Shown: positions 47,137-58,439, numbered from the stretch's first letter. The stretch: 64,000 bases of DNA from Hermatobates lingyangjiaoensis (GCA_026182355.1 JAPFBL010000325.1:242501-306500), one strand, 5' to 3'. Translations and numbers: made by a program. The notes: a model not told the origin generated them from the sequence alone.

Positions 47137-49310
47137 CTAGTAGGGTTGAGGTCTTCTGATGATGCCACAAGCGACAGTGGGACCTGACTCTCCATCGACC
47201 TCAGAGTTGGGACCATTCCCTTTGCCTCCATCATCTCTGTAGAGAGACACAGCTAAAGGCAGACCCACGACGTTCTGCACTCCGTCTTTAGCCCTCAGCC
47301 TGATGATCTTGTCAGTCTTGCCCACTATCGACAGTCCGTGATCGTCAGCCTGAATATTGCCTAGGTCACCTACGTGTCTCTCTTCGCAGTTCTGGCACCC
47401 GTGAGAAGTCTGAAACACATAACACACTGATCGTATTTCATCCAGTCATATATGATACACAAATGTAGTCATTTCACCTCCTTATGATATTTGAAAACAG
47501 ATTAATTATTAACGATTATTATTATTATATATATGAACCATAAGCTTTCTAGTGATTTACTTGTTTTGTCAGTTTAAATTATTTCGTGGTTGTTTGGTAC
47601 TTTAAAAACATGTCGTGGAGTTGTGACTGAGTTGTAATTCTAACAAGGGATTCCTAGATGCCACATCTACGCTGTGATTATCATTGATTCAATCAAACTC
47701 GACTCACCTTGTAGGGATTGTAGTGGTCTCCGATGTTCTTACAGTCGTTGGAAACGTCAGCGTTGGTGTGGACGTGGAAGCCGTGTTCTCCGTCAGACAG
47801 GCCTGTCACAGTTCCTCTGATGTAGACGTAGTCCCCGAACTGCACCAGACTCAAGAGTCCAGTGACTCCTTGGCCGCCGTAGCTGAGGTCGGCGAAGGCC
47901 ACGTTGTCCTGGTACTGCTAACATGAAAACAATATCATCAGAGTTACTCTATCCTTGATAATAACATGGGTATACTTCTCGCTCTATACTATCAGCATAT
48001 AGGCTTTCCACAGGATGATTTCTATTTAGTATTTCAATAGTTATGTCTATTAGTAATACTGTACATATAGGCTCTGCCTGTATGATGCAAATAACATAAA
48101 ATAAGTTTAACTGGAAAATACCAACGATTTTATTAATTTATTTACTTTACAAAAGAATTATGACATTTAAATTCAAAATCCTACCAATTTTAAAGAATTA
48201 GAGGAAAATAAATCGTAAGTACAAAAGCTGTTTGCAAAATCTTGATTATAGAACACAATATGGCTTTTTGAATGATACTCTATTTTAAGAAAATAATGAC
48301 ATTTAAAACTAATAGAAATACTAGTTTCTAGAAAAGAGTGGAACAATTGTTTTTACTGTTAATACCAAAATGGATCCGATTTTAAAGAAATTGAAATAAA
48401 AATCTTATATATGTAGAAATGTTGTTTTTGGTAAGTAATACATTTCTGATATCATGGTGTTTCTTTTAACTTAGATTAGCTATGGAGGAATAAAGATGAA
48501 TAGTTGCTTGTATCTACTGCATTGCTTTACTATAATAAATGTATTATTCTTTCTTATATTTTTAACGACTTATGTAACCTGAAGAAGAGTGTGAGTTTGA
48601 AATCCACTTTCTTGGATTGTGGATTGTCAGTTTATCACAAATGTTTTATCTTGTTTTCGTTAAAATGAGTATATAGCATTGGCCGTTATGGAGAGCACAG
48701 ACAGCCAAAAGAAATATCTTTCACTATAGAATGTTGATTATTTTCTCAGATTTGATAATTTGGATTCTACATTTGATATTTTGTGATATGCAGAACTACT
48801 GTGTGCTTAGGGACAAAGTCTTCCAGAAATGCCTCATGCACATATTCCAACAGTATTTGTTATCATTCATTAATTGAATTAATTGAAAATTTACAAATTC
48901 ATTTGGAAAAAATGCATTATAATTTCAGATTATATAGGTTTATCAATTTTACTAACTTATAATTGTATTACATTAAGATTTTCCACAACTTAAGATTCTG
49001 TTCTTATAAATAAAACAAACAGTACAAGAGTGATAATTCATGAATTTTATTTTTAATAAATCTGATGTCAACGGTAATGACGACTAATAATAATTAAATA
49101 TTAAATAAAGCTCTTAAATCATTCTTAAAATTTCTTTTATAATACTTCCATGAAATTTATTTTTGAATAAATTAGTTGAGTAGCAATTTGGCCCAACTGC
49201 GTGAACAATAATTGGTCACTGATAGAGAGAGATATAAGATGTGTGTTTACCTCTGCAGATGCAGCAGCCAGGAGTGCGACGAAGACAGAGAACAGAGAGA
49301 GTGAGTTCAT
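47137..49310 (-). CDS. Secreted Cu/Zn-superoxide-dismutase-like protein, copy B
   Basis: Exons 49310-49251, 47917-47708 and 47409-47137, all phase 0. The 180-aa product is the same as copy A, including Ser145 and Thr168. The nucleotide differences from A in the exons are synonymous (for example GCATCTGCAGAG for the last signal-peptide codons). Intron 2 is 298 bp as in A and similar to it. Intron 1 is 1333 bp, the longest of the four, and mostly unlike A's. It contains a worn F5-like motif (CCTGAAGAAGAGTGTGAGTT near 48580). Located 10 kb upstream of A, in the same orientation. Confidence 0.9.
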
Positions 49311-49333
49311 AGTGGTGCTGTGTAGATACAACT

Positions 49334-49396
49334 TGCCTCGTCTACTGTCTCCAGTATTTTTATACACAGCCTCTCCTTACTGATAACACCTTATCA
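49334..49396 (-). promoter_or_regulatory. Core promoter of copy B: TATA box and inverted GATA pair
   Basis: TATAAAAATA (rc of 49355-49364) and the intact TGATAAGGTGTTATCA palindrome (rc of 49381-49396), at the same spacing as in copy A. Confidence 0.7.
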
Positions 49397-49586
49397 GACC
49401 AGTAAAAAATCTCCAACTCATCTTCAAGTATTGATGTCTAGCCTTTAGAGTTCTTAGAATTAAGTACTTTTCAAAAATTTACTTCCTTTCAAATAAAACA
49501 TTTGTATATTGTTGTGACTAACATACATAGATGACAGTATCGCAAGATCATTTTAATGTTTTATACCTCTTTTAAACATCTAATGA

Positions 49587-49589
<3 letters not shown>

Positions 49590-49627
<38 letters not shown>

Positions 49628-49665
49628 CATAAATAGGGGGCAGACCTTCTTTTATACAAATTGTG
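49590..49665 (-). pseudogene. Penelope-like N-terminal junction fragment
   Basis: The minus strand from 49665 codes NTICIKEGLPPIYANI and then enters (TA)n (49590-49623), the same junction point as at 25925 and 52270. Confidence 0.5.
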
Positions 49666-49825
49666 TTGAACTTTCTTTTGAGCAGTATTTCAAATTGTCT
49701 TGACATAGTTAGTGAATTAAGATGATTTGAAATTATCAAGAAAGTATGAAAAACTGTTCAAAAGAAAGGTATGTTTGATTAAGGTAGTTCAGTTCAACAC
49801 AATATGTATATATATATATATATAT

Positions 49826-49990
49826 GATCAAACCACAATAAGAAATGGGAAAACAAGACTAAGATCAGTTGGTTTTTTGTCTCTGACGAAGACCGCTTGT
49901 TACGGTTGAAAGATCTTAGTCTTGTTTTCCCATTTCTTATTGTGGTTTGATCATTGATTGTTGTTTCACGTGTTTATGTGAAATCTTTAT
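49826..49990. mobile_element. F1 foldback with hammerhead
   Basis: A short minus arm (49826-49865) and a full plus arm (49866-49988) lie between TA tracts. The plus motif (49877-49925) is complete: core CTGACGA at 49883-49889, helix II ACCG/CGGT, GAA, palindrome AGATCT. Confidence 0.7.
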
Positions 49991-50002
49991 ATATATATAT
50001 AT

Positions 50003-50327
50003 ATTTTATTAAGTAGACGGCAGTTTCCGCATTTACGACTTTTTTGCTCGTTTTCTCTAGTTTTCTTACTAGTTTTTTCTGGTAGGGAGTGATTTCATGG
50101 AGGAGTTGTCCCAGAGACATCAAAGAAATAATCTTTTAGCTTAATCAATAATATTATATTTTTTACACTTACAAGCTTTCGATTTTTTCATAAATCATCT
50201 TCATTCTATCATTATTAAACAGATTAAATTCACAGAATAAAATTTTTCTAAATGTTAAACAGACATTAAAAGGAATAAAAAATTTAGATGTTAATAGAAC
50301 TAAATGAACTTTGTGAAAAAACAAATC
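50003..50327 (-). repeat. Left inverted arm of the Penelope-like element
   Basis: It is the reverse complement of 51911-52240. It carries a minus hammerhead-like motif (50166-50212) with core ATGAAGA, helix II GATTT/AAATC, GAA and palindrome AGCT. Confidence 0.8.
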
Positions 50328-51951
50328 AAGTTAAAGTCGATGAGAAAATTAAAGCAGAGATTCAAAAAGAAGCCAATATATCCCGAGGACGATATACTAG
50401 CCATCTCATAAATAAAAAACACAGAGAAGCCGCAAAAACACTAAGGAATGATAAAACAATCACTATACGAAAGGCTGATAAAACTCCATGCTACGTTCTT
50501 ATGAACATGGATGAATATTTATTAAAAAATAATGACATTCTAAATGACACTACGAAATTTAAGAATATTACTAAAAACCCTGTAGAAAATATTAAAAAAC
50601 AAGTGAACAAGTTAATCAGAAAAATCAACAGTGTACATGAAAGTAATATCTTACCGCTTATTAAAGGTGATTTTGATATGGGCTACTGTTATGGAAACGT
50701 CAAAAATCACAAGCCAAACAACCCATTGAGACTGATAATTAGCCAAATACCTTCTCCAACCTACAAACTGGCAAAAAAACTTAATGCAATTTTAACTCCT
50801 CATGTACCTAAGGGCTACAGCATTTCGTCACCTGTAGAATTCCTTCACTTGATTAAAGGTTCGGATCCAAAGGAACGGTGGTTTCCTTAGACGTAGAATC
50901 CCTTTTCACAAATGTCCCGGTCGACAGAACCATAAAATATATAATTGATGAAGTCTACCCTGAAAACGGCCCGCCAAAAGTAAACATCCCAAAAGCTGAA
51001 CTGAAATCATTGTTGGAAATTTGTACTAAAGATGTTCCATTCACATCACCTGATGGAAAAATGTATGTACAAATTGATGGAGTTGCTATGGGTTCACCCC
51101 TTGGCGTGCTTTTTGCAAACTTCTATTTAGGATGCGTGGAGAGAGAAATCTTCAATAAAATAATGAAGCCAACAATATACACAAGATATGTGGATGATAT
51201 TTTTGTCTTGGCTGAGGATGAGGAACAAGTCTCTGTTCTCATGAAAACACTTCAACAAGCCTCAGGACTCAAGCTAACAATAGAACACAGCCACCAAGGA
51301 CAACTGCCTTTTCTGGACATCATCACGAAGCAAACCCCCACTAGTTTCAGTACAACAGTTTACAGAAAAGCAACAAACCTCGGTCTTTGCTTAAATGGAA
51401 AGAGTGAATGTCCAGAGCAATACCGAAGGGCGACAATTTATGCTTATGTTAAGAGAGCTTTCACACACTGTAGCGAGTGGAGCTCCCTCAATGATGAGTT
51501 AGAGAAGTCAACTCAGATTCTTATTAATAATGGGTACTCTAACCAAGAAGTTTCTGACGTTATTGAAAAATTCATGAACCGATGGCACGCTAAGTCTGGA
51601 GAACCAAATGTAACCAATCAAGGAGAAACAATAGATCTCTACTATAGAGCATATATGCACAGTTTCTACAAACAAGATGAACGTGCACTAAGAAAAATCA
51701 TTCGCACTAATGTTTTCCCGACAAATGAAACTGATAAACTCCGACTTAGGATTTACTACCAAAGCAGAAAGACTCAAAACCTTCTCCTTAAAAACCGCCC
51801 CCAAAGAGATGTCTCAGTGCTGCAAAAAAGTCACTTGGTGTACCAATATACATGTAATACCGGGAACTGTGAAGCCTGTCCTACAAAGTACATCGGGATG
51901 ACCACAAAGTTTGTTTTTTCACAAAGTTCATTTAGTTCTATTAACATCTAA
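50288..51951 (+). pseudogene. Penelope-like reverse transcriptase with truncated GIY-YIG endonuclease
   Basis: The first frame (50288-50890) has TIRKADKTPCYVLMN, then GNVKNHKP and PLRLIISQIPSPTYKLAKKL, the finger/palm start typical of Penelope-like reverse transcriptases. A 1-nt deletion near 50870 shifts to the second frame (to 51951): VSLDVESLFTNVP, then VAMGSPLGVLFANFYL and YTRYVDDIFVLAED (catalytic Asp pair), LPFLDI, the thumb region, and KYIGMTTKF. That last piece is the GIY-YIG start, after which the right inverted arm begins, so the endonuclease catalytic part is missing. The N-terminal segment (MSLGQLL...) is also absent upstream but is present at 52115. Not functional as it stands. 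Confidence 0.85.
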
Positions 51952-52245
51952 ATTTGTATTCCTTTTAATGTATTTAACATTTAGAAAAATTTTATTCTGT
52001 GAATTTAATCTGTTTAATAATGATATATACTTGAAGATGATTTATGAAAAAATCGAAAGCTTGTAAGTGTAAAAAATATAATATTATTGATTAAGCTAAA
52101 AGATTATTTCTTTGATGTCTCTGGGACAACTCCTCCATGAAATCACTCCCTACCAGAAAAAACTAGTAAGAAAACTAGAGAAAACGAGCAAAAAAGTCGT
52201 AAATGCGGAAGCTGCCGTCTACTTTAATAAAATATGTTTACAAGA
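51911..52245 (+). repeat. Right arm of the Penelope-like element with ORF start
   Basis: Inverted match to 50003-50327. Downstream of the ribozyme it encodes the 5' end of the element's own ORF in direct orientation, as expected of a pseudo-LTR. Confidence 0.75.
52022..52072 (+). ncRNA. Hammerhead-like motif of the Penelope-like element
   Basis: Core TTGAAGA at 52031-52037 (C3 changed to U), helix II GATTT/AAATC, GAA, palindrome AGCT, H17 = T near 52064. Helix I TAC pairs with GTA. Predicted cleavage lies about 45-50 nt before the ATG at 52115. Confidence 0.55.
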
Positions 52246-52285
52246 AAATCTGCTGCCAATATACACTAATATATATATATATATA
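52115..52285 (+). pseudogene. Penelope-like element, N-terminal ORF fragment
   Basis: From ATG 52115: MSLGQLLHEITP, KKLVRKLEKTSKKVVNAEAAV, and CLQENLLPIYTN, then (TA)n from 52268. It is a short basic helix-rich leader of the polyprotein, cut at the TA junction. Confidence 0.7.
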
Positions 52286-52371
52286 TATCATTACTTGCTT
52301 TCATGACCCAATATTTATATATGACTCAATTTTTTTGAGGGTTGAGGTCTAATGATTTTAAACTAGTCCTT

Positions 52372-52416
52372 TTGCTGACGTTTCGACATATATGTATGTC
52401 ATCTTCAGGGCTACAA
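52372..52416 (-). ncRNA. Hammerhead ribozyme motif, family F8
   Basis: Core CTGAAGA is the rc of 52402-52408, helix II GACAT/ATGTC, GAA, palindrome ACGT, H17 = C. Helix I is weak. Confidence 0.6.
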
Positions 52417-52419
52417 GAT

Positions 52420-53087
52420 GATTGTTTTACAATTAGCACTCATATTACTACTATTATTACTATTCCCAATATTGAAAATAAATTTGTTTTGATGAACGAT
52501 TGGTGCTGTTAAAGCATAGTAGAGATTAAGCAACATACTACGTGAATCTAGAATCTCAGTATCATCTCTAGAAGCATCTCAACATGGTTTCGCACGAGTG
52601 AGAAATAAATATTCTATTTAACAATCGAAAATATGACGTATACCTTTATTACATGAAAGTGTTCTCAACCTATGATATAGGTAAGATACATATAAATGAG
52701 AACAAGCACGCGACATTTGCACGCTTTCAATCTAGTTTGTGAGTGTTTGCGCGATCTGGAGTGAGGCACTGGTAGTCAATGCCTCACCTCTCGCCTCCGA
52801 AGCAGACTCCGTTTATTTAAGATGTACAGGATGTACACAATTTTGTGCGATTTATACTATAAAAATAGTCGTAATATATTAAGAACGCCACCGAAAAGAT
52901 ATTCCAGAAGAAAAATATAATACTTGTATTATTTATTATTAAAGCTTCCTTTTCCTCTCATGCTGGGAGAGAAGGCACGGCCTAGCTTTTCTCCCCTAAC
53001 TGCACATCAATACTATCTATGTTTGATTCTGTATGTCAGAGTATATTTTAAGTGTAATCTGTCCTACCGGACCGTTTTTCATTTATC

Positions 53088-53090
<3 letters not shown>
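52420..53090. other. Gene-free stretch
   Basis: GCAACATACTACGTGAATCTAG-like sequence (52529) recalls 42110. Otherwise no feature is recognised. Confidence 0.35.
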
Positions 53091-53094
<4 letters not shown>

Positions 53095-53121
<27 letters not shown>

Positions 53122-53407
53122 CTTTTTCATTGGAAATACGTACCAAAACGGACAAATATAGTTCAATATAGACAAAGAAACATAGAGAAATCAAAAGAAC
53201 ACACTTACAGTCTCTAATTTTCGGTTTGAACCGTCTTCAGGAGAGATAAGAGAGGGAACCCAAGAGCACTGGTACAGAGACATATTCTCCAACCGTCTCT
53301 GAAACAGTGCGCTTAATTTTACTCTCTTATCTCTCCTGAAGACGGTTCAAACCGAAAATTAGAGACTGTAAGTGTGTTCTTTTGATTTCTCTATGTTTCT
53401 TTGTCTA

Positions 53408-53458
<51 letters not shown>

Positions 53459-53460
53459 GA
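53095..53460. mobile_element. F2 foldback with two complete hammerheads
   Basis: TA tracts 53094-53120 and 53410-53457 flank inverted arms. The minus motif (53206-53250) has core rc of 53234-53240. The plus motif (53328-53372) has core 53336-53342. Both have CTGAAGA, helix II GGTT/AACC, GAA, palindrome AATT, H17 = A, helix I TCTC/GAGA. These are the cleanest F2 copies. Confidence 0.75.
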
Positions 53461-53504
53461 GTACAAAATTCAAGAAGAGTAACACACAGGGTAAGGAAAA
53501 ACAC

Positions 53505-53548
53505 TTAAAAACACGAATTTTCGGGTAATCCGTCTTCAAGAGAAAAGA
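53505..53548 (-). ncRNA. Hammerhead-like motif, family F3
   Basis: Core TTGAAGA (rc of 53533-53539, C3 changed to U), helix II GG/CC region, GAA and AATT palindrome. Confidence 0.45.
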
Positions 53549-53668
53549 GAATAGTAGACCAAGTACGTTGTAGACGCAACGACAAGAAACCGTAATGGGT
53601 TACGGGTTACTCTTCATGCATTTTGAACTCGTATTGTGTCCAGTTTGGATCATGTTTCGTTTTAATAG

Positions 53669-53671
<3 letters not shown>

Positions 53672-53727
<56 letters not shown>

Positions 53728-53890
53728 AATTCACATAAACACGTGAAATAACAATCAATGATCAAACCACAAAAAGAAATGGTAAAACAAGACTAAGATC
53801 TTTCAACCGTAACATTTTCTCAGTTGGGTTTTTGACTCTGACGAAGGCCTGCTCCCCAAATACACTAATATATATATAATATATATATAT
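53672..53890. mobile_element. Recombinant F1 terminal repeat
   Basis: TA tract 53672-53722, minus F1 arm 53724-53816, and a plus fragment with CTGACGA at 53838-53844. The plus fragment jumps directly to GCCTGCTCCCCAAATACACT, the LLPKYTN junction, and then TA. This looks like a template switch or deletion. Confidence 0.55.
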
Positions 53891-54500
53891 GGATTAATTT
53901 ATCACAATGAAAAACAATTTTTTGAAACAATGCTCTAAGGTCTTTCGTTAAAACATCGTCAGAGAGCAAGTGAATTAAAAAAACAATAAATACTTGTTTA
54001 ACTTGGCTGATTGAAATTTCCAGAATTGATGGCAACCCTGAATGTGTTTAATGATGAAGTCTTCATCTGTTTAATTATCCCGTTAATCAAAACTTCATCT
54101 AATTTGTAGAGTCCTAGGCTATTGTTCATCAACTTCTCATAAAAGTTCTTTATGAGCGCACTTTCCACGATATTCCTTCTTCATTCTGAAGACACATATA
54201 TTAATTCATTTGCTTCATTCCAGTTAATCATATGATTACTGTCTCTTATGTGCATGAACAAGGCACTCTTTTCGTACTCTCTTCTGATGGAAATGTTTAA
54301 TGATATTTAAACAGATGAAGACTTCATCATTAAACACATTCAGGGTTGCCATCAATTCTGGAAATTTCAATCAGCCAAGTTAAACAAGTATTTATTGTTT
54401 TTTTAATTTACTTGCTCTCTGACGATGTGTTAACGAAAGGCCTTAGAGCATTGTTTCAAAAAATTGTTTTTCATTGTGGTGAATTAATCCATCTATTATA
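53890..54500. mobile_element. Foldback with endonuclease C-terminus and two F11 hammerheads
   Basis: Arms 53890-54080 and 54300-54495 are inverted. Minus motif 53928-53970: core CTGACGA (rc of 53956-53962), palindrome AGACCT (one change). Plus motif 54413-54452: core 54419-54425, helix II GTG/AAC-like, GAA, palindrome AGGCCT, helix I GCTCT/AGAGC. Confidence 0.7.
54030..54300 (-). pseudogene. Penelope-like GIY-YIG endonuclease C-terminal fragment
   Basis: The minus frame has FMHIRDSNHMINWNEANELI, one stop, then RRNIVESALIKNFY and SLGLYKLDEVLI. This is the same C-terminal pattern as at 12744-12950. It lies inside the foldback, directly upstream of the F11 ribozyme on the same strand, as expected for an element 3' end. 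Confidence 0.65.
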
Positions 54501-54541
54501 TCAAGTGTTATTTTGATTATTATTCATATATATATATATAT

Positions 54542-54818
54542 AAAGATTTCACATAAACACGTGAAATAACAATCAATGATCAAATCACAATAAGAAAACG
54601 GGAAAACAGGACTAAGATCTTTCAACCGTAACAAGCGGTCAGAGTCAAAAACCCAACTGACGAAGTTCAACTGACAGAAACACAACTATCGTGAGTTGTT
54701 TTTTTGACTCTGACGAAGACCGCTTGTTACGGTTGAGAGATCTTAGTCTTGTTTTCCCATTTTCTTATTGTGGTTTGATCATTGATTGTTATTTCACGTG
54801 TTTACGTGAAATCTTTTT
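54542..54818. mobile_element. F1 foldback with hammerhead
   Basis: The minus arm has lost part of its core. The plus motif (54704-54752) is intact: core CTGACGA 54710-54716, helix II ACCG/CGGT, helix I GACT/AGTC, with GAGA in place of GAAA before the GATCT. It is followed by the LLPKYTN junction (minus, 54865-54830). Confidence 0.65.
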
Positions 54819-54915
54819 ATATACTCGTATATTAGTGTATTTGGGGAGCAGGCCTTCATCTATACAAGTTTTATTAAAACTTATGCCTATTTGTAAAACC
54901 ATGCCTAATAAAACT

Positions 54916-54954
<39 letters not shown>

Positions 54955-54965
<11 letters not shown>

Positions 54966-55110
54966 GTTACAGCTAGAGAACACAAGAAAAAGGTCGAACA
55001 CTCACGAATCTCGATAATTTCGGCGTCTTGCCGTCTTCAGGAGAGTAGAAAGAAAGAAAATAAAAGGAGAAAGAATGAAGGAACGGAGACGTAAATGCGT
55101 CCACTGGCCG
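54955..55110 (-). mobile_element. F4 terminal repeat with hammerhead
   Basis: Near-identical to 23865-24030. Motif 55002-55046: core CTGAAGA (rc of 55034-55040), helix II GGC/GCC, ATTAT helix III, H17 = C, helix I CTC/GAG. TA tract 54918-54958 precedes it. Confidence 0.65.
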
Positions 55111-55343
55111 ATGCAAACTGGCGCGTTACAATGACACGCAGTGCAGCCACCTTACCAACGTGAACCAGTGTAGGCTGTGAGTTAATAAAATATTAAAAGT
55201 GATATTTAAGTAAAAGGGAGGAGAAAAGTAAAAAAGAGAAAGGAAAGAAAAAAACATAAAACTAACTAAAATTAAACGAGGAGAAAAAAATAAATAAATA
55301 AATAAAAAATTAATTAAAAATAAAATAAAAAATAAAAAAAAAA

Positions 55344-55688
55344 TCATCTGATTAAATTTAGACCAGGGGAATTTCTTGCACCCAATAACCAAATGAAGGC
55401 TTCCTCAGAAGCCCTTAGAGTGGTCTGGGTGTCATCATTTGAGAGTTTTCTTAATACTTTAACCCTGAAGCAATCGTTGAAGGGAAGGTTATGGAGATTG
55501 GCGTGGGTAGCAACAGGCAGCTGCTTGCGTTGACCAACGGATGACCTGTGACCATTCATACGGAGGCTAAGTGACGTGGAAGTCAGGCCCACATAGAATG
55601 AGTCACATTGTGTGCAGTCCAGACGATAAACACAATTGCTGGAAGTGCAGGAACTAGCAAAGGAGAGAGGGTATGAATGGTTGTTCAT
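55344..55688 (-). pseudogene. GIY-YIG endonuclease fragment of a Penelope-like element
   Basis: A 114-aa frame: CVYRLDCTQCDSFYVGLTS (GIY-YIG core), LRMNGHRSS (conserved Arg and His), FRVKVLRKL, LRASEEAFIWLLG (catalytic Glu region) and SPGLNLIR before the stop. It is intact over this domain but has no reverse transcriptase joined to it. The F4 terminal repeat lies downstream at 54955-55110, so this may be the F4 endonuclease. Confidence 0.7.
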
Positions 55689-55689
55689 T

Positions 55690-56451
55690 GTATAGGCTTC
55701 TAGACGTACCTAGATCCTACTTTTTCCTGATGACGAGTGATATCAACATATTGAAGCCAGTTTTGTAGTCATTATCAATATTTTTTTCTGTATAATTATG
55801 TGTACATATATAGATAAATGATTATCATTTAGTTAAGAGTTCCATTAGAGATAGATCTATTATTATAGAAAATATTTTATAAAACATGTTATTGAGCTGT
55901 TGCTTATCAGTGAAGTAGAACTCCTCATTTCATGTTCTCCTCCTAATGATGACGAGGTAGAAATATTGAAGTAAGTTGTGATGTTATCTTGTAACTGTTT
56001 GATTGTTGTATGGAAAATGTATAGACTACTGTTCAACTAAATGCATTAACTAATTAATGGCTTTATACGTAATTAATTTTAACAAAATACTCTTTAATAG
56101 GAATTAATTATATTTATATTACCTCTTTTTAAAATGAAACGTCATCCCTACCAATGAAAATCCATCTTATGTTTTCCGAAATAAAATATAAATCCAGATT
56201 AACTTAACTGAAGATGTTATGTCTGTGTATTAGGAATAGTAGGTGCACAAATGAAAAATAATATTTTTGCATATATAAAAAAGGTTGTATTTGAAAATTA
56301 ATACAGTTTTTCGAATTGGGTTTGATTCAGTTATTAAAAAAATATAAAATTTATTCTAGATTGATGTGTCAAATCATGGTTGATGTTTTATCGTATTTCT
56401 GCAAGCTTGGTTGTTTGGTCGCGAGGATATCATCTTGAGAAGAAAGGTGGT
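55690..56451. other. 3' flank of SOD-like copy C, duplicated in copy D
   Basis: Positions 55839-56451 match 58587-59185, the flank between C and D. Decayed F7-like motifs (CCTGATGACGAG near 55727, GATGACGAGGTAGAAATATT near 55948 and again near 58703) were present before the duplication. Confidence 0.6.
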
Positions 56452-58439
56452 CTAGTAGGGTTGAGGTCTTCTGATGATGCCACAAGCGACAGTAGGACCT
56501 GACTCTCCATCGACCTCAGAGTTGGGACCATTCCCTTTGCCTCCATCATCTCTGTAGAGAGACACAGCTAAAGGCAGACCCACGACGTTCTGCACTCCGT
56601 CTTTAGCCCTCAGCCTGATGATCTTGTCAGTCTTGCCCACTATCGACAGTCCGTGATCGTCAGCCTGAATATTGCCTAGGTCACCTACGTGTCTCTCTTC
56701 GCAGTTCTGGCACCCGTGAGAAGTCTGAAACACATAATACACTGATCGTATTTCATCAAGTCAGATATGATATACAAATGTAGTCATTTCACCTCCTTAT
56801 GATGTTGGTAACCAGTTTTTTTCTATTTACGATTGTTATAACATTAGATTATCTAAGAATCATCAGCATTGTAGTGTTTTACTTGTTTTGTCAGTTTAGA
56901 TTATTTAGTAGTTGTTTGGTGCTTTAAATACATGTCGTGGAGTTGTGACTGAGTTGTCATTATAACAAGGGCCACATCTACGCTCTGATTGTCATTGATT
57001 CAATCAAATTCGACTCACCTTGTAGGGATTGTAGTGGTGTCCGATGTTCTTGCAGTCGTTGGAAACGTCAGCGTTGGTGTGGACGTGGAAGCCGTGTTCT
57101 CCGTCAGACAGGCCTGTCACAGTTCCTCTGATGTAGACGTAGTCCCCGAACTGCACCAAACTCAAGAGTCCAGTGACTCCTTGGCCGCCGTAGCTGAGGT
57201 CGGCGAAGGCCACGTTGTCCTGGTACTGCTAAGATAAAAATAATATCATCAGATACTCTCTATCTATAGTAAGAACATGGGTATACCCTTCTAGTAGTGC
57301 TATCAGCACACAGCCTTTCTACAAGATGATTTATTCGCTAAATACTGTATTGAAGACTACTGCACTAAATAGACTATCCAGTATTTCTATAGTTATATCT
57401 ATTAATAATATTACACTGGGTCCTGACTGTGTAATGGAATTAACACACAATAAGTTGGACTAAAAAATAATGTTGTTTATGTTCAGAAGGGAAGGAAAAA
57501 AAGCTTTTTATATCTCACCGTACTTAAAAACGGGCAATATATTCCAGCTTATCCGACTAATTGTTTTGTTGATATAGATTTTTAGAGTAGAAGAAATATG
57601 AGATCGGAAATATGTGTGGCAAATCCCAGGTCAATTGCTAATTATGCTACTCTCTTTTGTTTATTTTCTTTTTTAATCCTTTATTTTTAATTTATTATGA
57701 GTTATTTATAAGGGGTTTTATATTAATTAACAGTTAATAAATTATTATTATCCTTCATAATAAAATAAAATAATTTAAAGTTATGTATCGTTTTCTGAAT
57801 ATAGATAGATTTTTTACTTCATTCTATTATAATAAAATAATGACTTTTTAAAACAAAATTAAAACTAGTTTTTAGGAAATAGAGAAACAAACCTTACTTA
57901 GAAAAGTTGTTTTATAACATTTATTGTTATTCATCTAGAAATTTAGTTAGCTGTTGGAGAATTAGATAGGTTTTAATCCACATTATTATATGATAAAAAG
58001 ATTTCACATAAACACGTGAAATTACAATCAATGATCAAACCACAGTAAGAAATGGGGAAACAAGACTAAGATCTTTCAACCGTAACAAGCGGTCTTCGTC
58101 AGAGTCAAAAACCCAACTAAACGTTTAGTTAGGTTTTTGACTCTGACGAAGACCGCTTGTTACGGTTGAAAGATCTTAGTCTTGTTTCCCCACTTCTAAG
58201 TATGGTTTGATCATTGATTATCATATGAATAACAATAAATAAGGTCTAATAATGTAGGACATTTAATAACGTTATATAGATTACTATTAAAATTTCTCCT
58301 ATAATACACCCATGGAATTTATTTTTGCAAAAATTAATTGAGTAGTGTGTTTACACAAACATACGAGATGTGTGTTTACCTCTGCGGAGGCAGCAGCCAG
58401 GAGTGCGACGAAGACAGAGAACAGAGATAGTGAGTTCAT
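56452..58439 (-). CDS. Secreted Cu/Zn-superoxide-dismutase-like protein, copy C
   Basis: Exons 58439-58380, 57228-57019 and 56724-56452, phase 0. 180 aa, with one change from copies A, B and D: Asp84 is His, giving GHHYNP just before the bridging His85. Ser145 and Thr168 are as in the others. Intron 1 (1151 bp) contains a complete F1 foldback with two hammerhead motifs (57995-58220). The promoter palindrome is damaged. This copy may therefore be expressed differently. Confidence 0.88.
57995..58220. mobile_element. F1 foldback inside intron 1 of copy C, two hammerheads
   Basis: Inverted arms meet near 58122. The minus motif (58062-58108; core CTGACGA, rc of 58096-58102) is in the sense strand of the gene. 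The plus motif (58136-58185) has core 58143-58149. Both have helix II ACCG/CGGT, GAA, palindrome AGATCT and helix I GACT/AGTC. There is no TA tract here. Confidence 0.75.
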
